Assembly (NCBI GenBank): GCA_900754855.1 | Contig: CAAEEI010000165.1 | Span: 1 to 21,387 of the forward strand | Direction of reading: 5' to 3' | Length of the DNA: 21,387 nucleotides | Source: Lachnospiraceae bacterium | GTDB lineage: Bacteria; Bacillota; Clostridia; Lachnospirales; Lachnospiraceae | Part shown: piece by piece, positions 6,837 through 14,354 of the stretch | Layout: each line of letters begins with the position of its first letter | Numbering within the stretch: position 1 is the first letter of the stretch | Translations under genes and position numbers: made by a program | Notes under the pieces: generated by a model | The model's database searches: none | Seen by the model: the letters and a program-made list of their open reading frames with translations, nothing else | What the model was told of the DNA's origin: nothing

Positions 6837-7949
6837 TTATTCTTTCGCTTCTCCTTCTACCACATTGGTATAATTCATCAGAGTGCTCATCAGCTTATTA
6901 TAAAGCATCTCTTCACGAAGCTCTTCTTCTGTGTAGGTTTCCAGCAATTCCTCGCTGCTTTCATATCCATAATCCTCCACATACTTCTGTAATTCCGTTT
7001 CGTACTCCTCTTCCGTGATGGCAAGATTCTCTGCCTTCACCAGAAGATCCTGTGCGCATTGGGTTCTCAATCGATCTTTCGCATAGTCTTCCATGAACAT
7101 TCCATAGTATTCTGAGAAGAAGTCATCAACTTCCATGCCAAAATATCCTGCTATTTCTTCATTGGCAATCGTCTGATTTTTTACTTCCTGCTCTACGATT
7201 TCCTGTGGAAATTCTTTTTTCTGCTTACAGTTTTCTATAATTTTCTCCCAGAGTGTATCCTGCAGAGTCTGTTCCGCCTCACTGGCATAGGATTCTTCTA
7301 ATTCTTCTCTGGTCTGTTTTTTGTATTCCTCCAGAGTGTCGCAATCGGTATTTTCTTTAATAAACTCATCGGTCAATTCCGGAATCACTTCTTTTTCAAT
7401 GGCATTTACCGTCACTTCCATGGTGCATTTTTTCCCTGCCACCGCTGTATCGTCATAATCTTTCGGAAAAGTAAAATCCAGTGTAACCTTTTCGCCAACC
7501 TTGGCTCCGGTCAGTTTCTCATCCAGATCATAGACGCCTTCGATGCTGTATTCCTGATTACCGATCTGGGTGTCTACATCTTTCTCGGAATAGTCTTCGC
7601 TGACCTTACCATCTATGGTACAGGTATAATCCATGTTGACATAATCTTTCTCTTTTACGGTGTCCCGGTCTGTAATCTTTTCGTACTCGGCATAATCCTG
7701 CGCCAGAAGTTCCACCTGATCGTTGACCTCTTCATCCGTCACTTTTTCCGTGGTATTTTCTATGGTCAGACCTTTATAATCGCCCAATTCCATATATTCT
7801 CCCGCATTGATTTCCACCGGCACAATCTCCGCCGTTTCCTCCGACGCACTCTGGGTCGTTGCTTCCGGCGCTTTATCTTTGGACTGACCACAGCCGCCAA
7901 GCGTCAGCATGGCCACTGCCAGCACGGCAAGGGAAATAAACTTTTTCAT
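6837..7949 (-). CDS. Extracytoplasmic lipoprotein with FKBP/trigger-factor-like architecture
   Basis: This 370-residue protein has a lipoprotein signal peptide (MKKFISLAVLAVAMLTLGGC, lipobox Cys20), so it is predicted to be lipid-anchored on the outer face of the membrane. After an acidic Thr/Glu-rich linker come YKGLTIENTTEKVTDEEV (an arm-like segment), an FKBP-type prolyl-isomerase region (about residues 90-180, with KEKDYVNMDY and VGEKVTLDFTFPKDYDD), and then a long Glu-rich helical C-terminal half starting at PELTDEFI that resembles the trigger-factor chaperone domain. It lacks the N-terminal ribosome-docking domain of true trigger factor. Likely role: foldase or chaperone for secreted proteins, comparable to PrsA (inference). 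The start is set by AAAGGAG upstream. It appears monocistronic, with its own promoter and terminator. Confidence 0.85.
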   Translation of the reverse strand: MKKFISLAVLAVAMLTLGGCGQSKDKAPEATTQSASEETAEIVPVEINAGEYMELGDYKGLTIENTTEKVTDEEVNDQVELLAQDYAEYEKITDRDTVKEKDYVNMDYTCTIDGKVSEDYSEKDVDTQIGNQEYSIEGVYDLDEKLTGAKVGEKVTLDFTFPKDYDDTAVAGKKCTMEVTVNAIEKEVIPELTDEFIKENTDCDTLEEYKKQTREELEESYASEAEQTLQDTLWEKIIENCKQKKEFPQEIVEQEVKNQTIANEEIAGYFGMEVDDFFSEYYGMFMEDYAKDRLRTQCAQDLLVKAENLAITEEEYETELQKYVEDYGYESSEELLETYTEEELREEMLYNKLMSTLMNYTNVVEGEAKE

Positions 7950-7998
7950 AAACCATACTCCTTTAATCTTCTATTTTTACTATGATTTTCTTCATTTA

Positions 7999-8027
7999 AC
8001 TCTATCATTCCCGGAGAAAAAACTCAA
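7999..8027 (-). promoter_or_regulatory. Probable promoter of the trigger-factor-like lipoprotein gene
   Basis: On the minus strand, TTGAGT (8027-8022) and TAGAGT (8004-7999) are 17 bases apart, with a TG one base before the -10 (extended -10). It lies in the roughly 100-base gap between the ATPase stop and the lipoprotein start. The -10 deviates at two positions, so confidence is moderate. Confidence 0.5.
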
Positions 8028-8050
8028 TCTTTTTCACAAAAACTACATGG

Positions 8051-9754
8051 TTATTTTCTGCAGATTTCTGCTTTACGGTAACGATTCACACAGGCCATCC
8101 ACTCCTGTTTTCTTGGCAAAACCGGTTGTCCACAGGAATAATTTGGCGGCACAATGGTCTGAAATCCCTGTTTTTCTATCTGATGGTATACTTCTTCCGC
8201 CAACGCTCTAACGGACATTTCTTTTTTCTGTCTGGTCAGAATCCAGGACAGCATATAGGCCAGTCCTATGGTCTGCCCGTCATCAACCAGTTGTTCCAGA
8301 TAACGGACGTCAATCACTTCTCTGTCCACACATACCGTATCTGTTCCTGCTGTTTTTATCTTTATCCTGCCTTTTTGCGCCGGGCGCAACGTCCGGGAAA
8401 ATACCGGAAAATCAAAATGCTCTGCCGGGTACTGGTGAAGAATACCTTCCTCTGCACAGATTTTTTTTGCCTGCGCCGTGACATCCTTCACTTCATAATG
8501 GTCCATCTGCAAAACATGGTCTGCCACAGACAGATAATCTCCCGAACTGCCTACCACCAGAATAAAAGAAATCCCATATTCCTCATACAAGGTACGCATC
8601 CGTTTTAATAAGGTGGTAATTGGTTCTTTTTCTTCAGAAACCAGACGGGACATCACCTGATCCCGAATCATAAAGTTGGTGGCCGAAGTATCTTCATCTA
8701 ATAACAAAAGGGTAGAGCCTGTCTCCAGCGCTTCCACCAGATTCGCCGCCTGCGAAGTGCTTCCACTGGCATTTTCTGTAGAAAAATCCACCGTATTCTG
8801 TCCGTTGGGGAGATGGTTGATAAACAAAGAAATATCCGTGTGCAGTACGCTTCGTCCATCCTCCGCCCGGATTTTCATGGCGGATTTTTCCGCCAGAACA
8901 TACTCCCGGCCATCACCGGAAATATGGTCGTATACCCCCTGTTCCAACGCTTTTAATAAAGTAGACTTTCCGTGATACCCACCTCCGGCGATTACCGTTA
9001 TCCCCTCCGGGATTCCCATCCCGGTGATTTTCCCCCGGTGAGGAAGCGTAATTTCCCGGCGCAGGGACTGCGGCGAAGTAAACGGCACTGCCTGATTCAT
9101 CGGCAGATCCGATACGCCGCTTTCTCTTGGCAGGACAGCGCCATCCGCCACAAAGGCTGCCAGATGTTGCTTTTTCATTTCCTCCCGCAGCGCTTCCTGG
9201 TCATCCGCCAGCGCAATGGATTTTTTCAACTGCGTCACTGCTTTTTTCTCCCAGTTTGCATATAGCATACTTTCCCCGGCCAGTTCGGGAATAATGCCAA
9301 AAAGGAGTTCTTCCATCTCTCTGGCTAAAATACTCCGTCCTCTTGCCGGAAATCCCATTTCAAAACGCAGTTCCATTTTTTCCGGAGAAAACTGAACCGC
9401 TATCCTCTCCTGCACCGTCTGCCCTGTTCGGCATGAGGTGATTCTTCCACTTTTACCGGAACCCATATTTCCCTGTCCCCTTTTTCGCAGACAGGTGTTA
9501 AATCGCCGCAACACCTGATCTTCCAGCGCCAGCCTCCGAACTCTGGTCTGGTAATACTCCCGGGGAAATCCATGATTTTTCTCAGGGATTTCCAGACGCA
9601 GCCGGGAAGGAGAAGCGAAGGGATCTCCCTGTACATGGTCAATATGCAGCAAATATTTTCCATAATCATACGTACCCGCCAGACTTTTATACATCCCATA
9701 ACTTTTATGATCCAGATTTTTTACTGACCGGCGCAATTCTTCTATTCTTTTCAT
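8051..9754 (-). CDS. ABC-class predicted ATPase (PF09818-type, soluble)
   Basis: This 567-residue soluble protein belongs to the uncharacterised 'predicted ATPase of the ABC class' family. A family-typical N-terminus (about residues 13-50, ending DPFASPSRLRLEI) precedes a nucleotide-binding core. The core has an unusual Walker A GGGYHGKST (257-265), a signature-like ASGSTSQAANLVEAL (about 329-343) and Walker B LLLLDEDTSATNF (about 349-361). No membrane segments or permease partner are visible, so it is not a transporter. The biochemical role of the family is not established. The start ATG follows AGGGGGAC. It lies 58 bases after the topoisomerase fusion gene with no terminator between, so it is probably co-transcribed with it; a DNA- or RNA-related role is only a guess from that neighbour. 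Confidence 0.87.
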   Translation of the reverse strand: MKRIEELRRSVKNLDHKSYGMYKSLAGTYDYGKYLLHIDHVQGDPFASPSRLRLEIPEKNHGFPREYYQTRVRRLALEDQVLRRFNTCLRKRGQGNMGSGKSGRITSCRTGQTVQERIAVQFSPEKMELRFEMGFPARGRSILAREMEELLFGIIPELAGESMLYANWEKKAVTQLKKSIALADDQEALREEMKKQHLAAFVADGAVLPRESGVSDLPMNQAVPFTSPQSLRREITLPHRGKITGMGIPEGITVIAGGGYHGKSTLLKALEQGVYDHISGDGREYVLAEKSAMKIRAEDGRSVLHTDISLFINHLPNGQNTVDFSTENASGSTSQAANLVEALETGSTLLLLDEDTSATNFMIRDQVMSRLVSEEKEPITTLLKRMRTLYEEYGISFILVVGSSGDYLSVADHVLQMDHYEVKDVTAQAKKICAEEGILHQYPAEHFDFPVFSRTLRPAQKGRIKIKTAGTDTVCVDREVIDVRYLEQLVDDGQTIGLAYMLSWILTRQKKEMSVRALAEEVYHQIEKQGFQTIVPPNYSCGQPVLPRKQEWMACVNRYRKAEICRK

Positions 9755-9812
9755 TTTTTGTCCCCCTGACTATGCTTATACTCTGATTTGCTTTTTCCTT
9801 CCTGCTGTATTT

Positions 9813-12800
9813 TCATACCTTATCTCTTAATTTAAAGAAAAAGAAGCTTTGCACCTCCAGGCTGCCGGACAACAGACGATCCACAGAAATCCAGTCGCCA
9901 TAAGCGCTGGTCGCCCGCTTGGGGAGATAATTGGAATCCAACAACAGATATTTATTCTTTTTCTTACTATAGGCGCCAATGACCACATAATGTCCCTGTA
10001 CGTGTACTACAGCCACATCACCGGCCTTCAGTTTCTTCTTTAACAAATCAATACTTCCACTGCGGCCGTCCCAGGCAAAATTATATTTCTTTCCGAACTT
10101 TTTACATGCCGCCTCGAAAATACCATCGTCGGTTCCGCTTCCTACGATTCGATAATTTTTTTCTACCGCATAATCGGCCAGTTCCATCACGTCCATATAC
10201 TGACCGGACAGAGCATACACCGCATTGACCGTAGCCAGGACGCCACAGCCTGCCGTTCCCATGCTTCCTCCGCCACCATATGGCGTGCCACACCACTGCG
10301 GGTCATACTGTGTAATCACCATCGGCTGCGCTGTATTCAACATTTTCTCCAGGGCGCTGATTCTCCAGTGCGCCCCGTTGTCCTGACGGTCTTCCTGCAA
10401 AACCAGTTGCTTTTTCTCATTTTGTCCGACAAACATTCCCGTGGCCACATTCTGCAGTGCAAAAGAGCCTGTATTTCGACTGAAATGAAAACGACTGTAC
10501 GTCTCATCGGGATTGTCGACCCAGTCTGTCACCCATGAAGATTTTTTCTTTTCCCATCTTACCGTCAGATATTTCCCCGTCTGCTGCTCCTTCATCCAGT
10601 AATCATCCTCGGAAATATATTGGATTTCCATCGTGTACGGCTGATAGCGGGAAAGTTCCGTCTGCCTGCCCATGGCGGCTCCTCCCTGTTCATCATCCGC
10701 ATAACCACAACGAAAACGATAGACGCCATCGGCAAGGGTCTGTTTGTCCCTTCCATCATATAAAAGGCAGTTGGAAAAAGCTCCTGCGGTCATCCATCCC
10801 GTTTGGTAATGCTCTCCCCGGTCAAAAATAATCTGACGATTTCCCGCTTCTTTACTGATGACGATCACTCCTGTATATTTTCCAATGGTTCCCTGAATCT
10901 CATCAAAACTGCTGTCCGTATAGGCATACATCGACTCTCTCGCCGTTGCGTACACCGGTTCATATTCCGGATTTTCTACAAAAACTGCGATAGAAAACCA
11001 GCCTTCTCCCTGCTGGTCGCCACTGCGGTATGCCCCATAGATACTCTGCCCCCTTACCTTCCGGGCAGTAATTTGCAGACGGCTACCATCCACCTGTCCA
11101 CATTCTTTCTGCAAATCCGCATCGTTATACACTTTGACCATACCTTTATCCACAGCGTCGGCGATTACCGGTTTTTGTTCGATGTCCGCCGGAAATGTAC
11201 GGGCAATCTGTCGTCCCCTGTCCTTTCGTCTCTGGCTTTGTGCATCCTGCACCACTTCGGTTTTCTGTGATTTTTCTGCTGCAGCAGAATCTGCCGCCTG
11301 CACCGGCGCGCCGCTTAACCAGAATGCCGTCAGCATAAACCCAAGAAGCAAACCGAACTTCAGATTAGCCAGCGCATCGGCAAGTCCGCTGTTTACCGGC
11401 TTTTGTTCTTCTTTTTTCATTTTTTTCATATAATTGGTCACATCTTTTCTGGAAACGCCTGCGCCCTCTTTTCTTCGTCTGTCTTCAAAGGCTTTCTTAG
11501 ATTCTTTATGCCCGCAGACACAGACAAACTTCTGATTTTCTTTCTGTCCGATGAGTTCCATCTTTTTATGACAGACTGGACACCGAGCGCCTGTCAGCCG
11601 GGAAACCGTTTCTTTATGTCCGCACTCCCTGTCCTGACACACGAGCATTTTTCCTCTTTTTCCTTTGACCGAAAGCATCCGTTTCCCACAGACCGGACAA
11701 AGTTTATTGGTCAGATTATCATGGCGGAAGGTTCCGTCACCCTCTTTGATTTCTCCTGTCAGCGCTCTGGCATACCTGCGAATTTCCTTCATAAAAACAT
11801 CCTGCCGCAGTTTCCCGGAAGCAATCTGGGAGAGTTTTCCTTCCCAGCCGGCGGTCAGTTCCGGCTTTTTCAGGTCTTCCGGTACCAGCGCTAATAACTG
11901 TCTTCCCTTTCCGGTCAGATACAGCCCATTTTCTTTCTGCTCGATGAGAAAAGAACGGAACAGTTTATCAATAATATCCGCACGGGTAGCCACCGTTCCC
12001 AGTCCCCCCGTCTCCTGCAGGGTTTTTGCCGCCTGCTTATCCTTACTTTGCATATATTTTACCGGATTTTCCATGGCCTGCAGCAGGGTTCCTTCCGTAA
12101 ATCTTGCCGGAGGCTTCGTTTTTCCTTCCGTATACTGCAAAAGCGGCGCTCCGACGGTTTCCCCTTCTTTCCATTCCGGCATGGTGGGCTCTTCTTCTTT
12201 TTCTCCCTCTGTCAAAAGTCCGCGGTATCCCTGATGGATCACCACATTTCCTCTGGCCTCAAATTGTTCTCCGCCGCATTCCATGACAACTGTCGTCTGT
12301 TCATATTCATAAGGAGGATATAACACCGCTAAAAATCGACGAACCACCAGATCAAAGATTTTCTTTTCATCCACAGAAAGCTGCGCAAGGATAACCGGCT
12401 GTTCTGTCGGTATAATGGCATGATGATCGGATACCTTCTTATCGTTGACAAAGGAAGCATTCCCCCTGATCTGTCCTTTTAATACCGTATTGGCAAAGGA
12501 ACGGTAAGGCCCGACGGCCACGGCCTGCACTCTTTCCCGCAGAGTCTCTGCCACATCTTTGCTGATATAGCGGGAATCCGTTCGGGGATAGGTCAGTACT
12601 TTATGATGTTCATAAAGACTTTGCATAAGATTTAAAGTCTTTTTTGCCGGGAATCCAAAACGCTGGTTCGCTTCCCTTTGCAAAGTGGTCAAATCATATA
12701 GCCCTTCTGGTCTGGTCGTTTTTTTCGTCTTTTTTACCGACAGCACCTTTCCTTCCTGCTTTCCGGCCCTCTCTCCTGCCTGATCCCGGCTTTCTTTGGA

Positions 12801-13514
12801 AAAAACAGAGGAACTCCCGCTTTTCTTTTCCTTCCAGAGAAAAGAAACCCCTTTCCATTTTGCCTGCAGGCCATAATAGGTTTTCGGCACAAAATGACGA
12901 ATTTCTTCTTCTCTGGCAGCGATCATCGCCAGCGTCGGCGTCTGCACCCGTCCACAGGATAATTGCGCGTTATATTTACAGGTCAGCGCTCTGGTTGCAT
13001 TAATGCCCACCAGCCAGTCTGCTTCCGCCCTCGCCACGGCCGCCCGGTACAGATTATCGTATTCTTTTGCATTTTTAAGATGAGAAAATCCCTCCCGGAT
13101 TGCCTTATCCGTCACCGAAGAAATCCACAGTCTCTGCATCGGCTTTTTATTTCCGGCCTTGGCCAGAATCCACCTTGCTACCAGCTCTCCTTCTCTTCCG
13201 GCATCCGTCGCAATAACGATCTGCGAAATATCCTGCCGCCCAATCAGATTTTTTATTGCCTGAAACTGTCCTCTTGTCTGCGGGATCACCACCAGCTTCA
13301 AATGCTCCGGCATCATCGGCAGGTCTTCCATCTTCCAGCTCTGGTATTTCTTATCATAGCCTTCCGGATCCGCCAGGGTAACCAGATGCCCCAGTCCCCA
13401 GGTCACAATATATTTATTTCCTTCAATATAATTTTTCGTTTGATTTTTGCAGCCTAAAACTCTGGCAATATCTCTTGCCACCGAAGGTTTTTCGGCAATG
13501 ACTAATTTCTTCAT
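9813..13514 (-). CDS. topB: DNA topoisomerase III fused in frame to a secreted-type C39-like cysteine peptidase
   Basis: Residues 1-720 are a complete type IA topoisomerase of the TopB class: toprim motifs (IAEKPS near residue 7; ATDAGREGE, Asp104 and Glu110), active-site Tyr309 in LTYPRTDS, and two C-terminal zinc ribbons (CPVCGKRM...CQDREC and CPVCHKKM...CVCG). The usual TopB end (GLADALANLK) runs without a stop into a hydrophobic stretch, 720-736, and a signal-peptidase-like site (APVQA-ADS). The remainder holds two SH3-like segments (about 805-950), a beta-trefoil-like region (about 960-1060) and a C39-like peptidase domain (1065-1233) with Cys1090 (AGCGVL), His1175 (GHYVVIG) and Asp1193 (LLLDSN). 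A start with AAAGGGGCGG precedes ATG 13514. Neither internal Met696/699 nor Met727 has a ribosome site. A lost stop codon or assembly error is an alternative. Confidence 0.88.
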   Translation of the reverse strand: MKKLVIAEKPSVARDIARVLGCKNQTKNYIEGNKYIVTWGLGHLVTLADPEGYDKKYQSWKMEDLPMMPEHLKLVVIPQTRGQFQAIKNLIGRQDISQIVIATDAGREGELVARWILAKAGNKKPMQRLWISSVTDKAIREGFSHLKNAKEYDNLYRAAVARAEADWLVGINATRALTCKYNAQLSCGRVQTPTLAMIAAREEEIRHFVPKTYYGLQAKWKGVSFLWKEKKSGSSSVFSKESRDQAGERAGKQEGKVLSVKKTKKTTRPEGLYDLTTLQREANQRFGFPAKKTLNLMQSLYEHHKVLTYPRTDSRYISKDVAETLRERVQAVAVGPYRSFANTVLKGQIRGNASFVNDKKVSDHHAIIPTEQPVILAQLSVDEKKIFDLVVRRFLAVLYPPYEYEQTTVVMECGGEQFEARGNVVIHQGYRGLLTEGEKEEEPTMPEWKEGETVGAPLLQYTEGKTKPPARFTEGTLLQAMENPVKYMQSKDKQAAKTLQETGGLGTVATRADIIDKLFRSFLIEQKENGLYLTGKGRQLLALVPEDLKKPELTAGWEGKLSQIASGKLRQDVFMKEIRRYARALTGEIKEGDGTFRHDNLTNKLCPVCGKRMLSVKGKRGKMLVCQDRECGHKETVSRLTGARCPVCHKKMELIGQKENQKFVCVCGHKESKKAFEDRRRKEGAGVSRKDVTNYMKKMKKEEQKPVNSGLADALANLKFGLLLGFMLTAFWLSGAPVQAADSAAAEKSQKTEVVQDAQSQRRKDRGRQIARTFPADIEQKPVIADAVDKGMVKVYNDADLQKECGQVDGSRLQITARKVRGQSIYGAYRSGDQQGEGWFSIAVFVENPEYEPVYATARESMYAYTDSSFDEIQGTIGKYTGVIVISKEAGNRQIIFDRGEHYQTGWMTAGAFSNCLLYDGRDKQTLADGVYRFRCGYADDEQGGAAMGRQTELSRYQPYTMEIQYISEDDYWMKEQQTGKYLTVRWEKKKSSWVTDWVDNPDETYSRFHFSRNTGSFALQNVATGMFVGQNEKKQLVLQEDRQDNGAHWRISALEKMLNTAQPMVITQYDPQWCGTPYGGGGSMGTAGCGVLATVNAVYALSGQYMDVMELADYAVEKNYRIVGSGTDDGIFEAACKKFGKKYNFAWDGRSGSIDLLKKKLKAGDVAVVHVQGHYVVIGAYSKKKNKYLLLDSNYLPKRATSAYGDWISVDRLLSGSLEVQSFFFFKLRDKV

Positions 13515-13548
13515 TTTACCGCCCCTTTGTTTTCTTTTTTCTGTGTTT

Positions 13549-14187
13549 TTATCTGTCCTTTCCTTCTGCCAGTTCCGGCAGTTCTATCCCACAATATTTT
13601 TTCAGACCTTCCAGAATATCGGACAGACCGTGTACCTCCACGGCAGTGATGCCTGCCTGTCTTGCCCCGTCGCAGTTGGCTTTCAGATCATCAAAAAACA
13701 CCATATCCTGCGGGTCCAGATTATATTTCTTTATCAGCGTTTCATAAATATCCGCATTGGGTTTTATCTGATTTACCTCCCAGGAAAACACGCCGCCCTC
13801 TATATAGCGTAAAAAGGTAAATTCTTTTCTTTCTGCTTCCAGTAAGGTTTTCCCGTAGTTTGATAAAATATACAGTTTATATCCTCGTTCATAAAGAGAG
13901 TGGAGTAACTTTTCCGTATAGGGAAGGGGACGACAGATACGGTGAAAATTTTTCTTATCCCAAATACGGTCAATGGCTTCCGCTTCCCCCGGCGCTTCTT
14001 TTTTCATCTGTGCAATGATATTTTCATCCCCCATCAGCCCCAGATCAAATTGCTGCCACAAAGGATTTTGAAAAACCGCTTTCGCCAGCCTCTCTTTTTT
14101 CTCCCCGTGATAGCCCAGTTCTTCCAGAAAACTCTCCCAACGAAAATCGACCAGTACCATTCCCATATCAAAGATTATTTTTTTCAT
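13549..14187 (-). CDS. HAD-superfamily (IA, YihX-like) phosphatase
   Basis: This 212-residue cytoplasmic hydrolase probably removes phosphate from a small phosphorylated metabolite. The motif I is IIFDMGMVLVDF with nucleophile Asp7; position +2 is Gly rather than Asp, as in the YihX group (DLGNV), whose E. coli member acts on alpha-glucose-1-phosphate. Motif II is YILSNYG, and the acidic motif IV is VFFDDLKANCDGARQAG. A helical cap domain lies between about residues 15 and 90. The start follows AGGAGAAAG. It lies 34 bases upstream of topB, with which it probably shares a transcript, and directly downstream of the lysS terminator. The substrate cannot be told from sequence. Confidence 0.88.
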   Translation of the reverse strand: MKKIIFDMGMVLVDFRWESFLEELGYHGEKKERLAKAVFQNPLWQQFDLGLMGDENIIAQMKKEAPGEAEAIDRIWDKKNFHRICRPLPYTEKLLHSLYERGYKLYILSNYGKTLLEAERKEFTFLRYIEGGVFSWEVNQIKPNADIYETLIKKYNLDPQDMVFFDDLKANCDGARQAGITAVEVHGLSDILEGLKKYCGIELPELAEGKDR

Positions 14188-14243
14188 GTTCTTTCTCCTG
14201 TCCTGCTGTTGCCATTCCTCAAAACTGAAATTAAGGAAGGAAC

Positions 14244-14290
14244 AAAAAACACACAGACAATGAAAATCCCTTCCCCACTGCCTGTGTGTT
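14244..14290 (-). terminator. Rho-independent terminator after lysS
   Basis: AACACACAG (14248-14256) pairs with CTGTGTGTT (14282-14290), extended inward by a GC-containing mismatch stem, and the minus-strand 3' arm runs into six T. It lies about 65 bases after the lysS stop and 54 bases before the HAD gene start. No convincing promoter was seen in that 54-base gap, so the downstream genes may depend on read-through. Confidence 0.82.
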
Positions 14291-14354
14291 CCTCTCGATC
14301 GTTCTATATCGTTTTTATTTTATCCTGTTTTTTTGTCTGCGGATATTGTGTATC

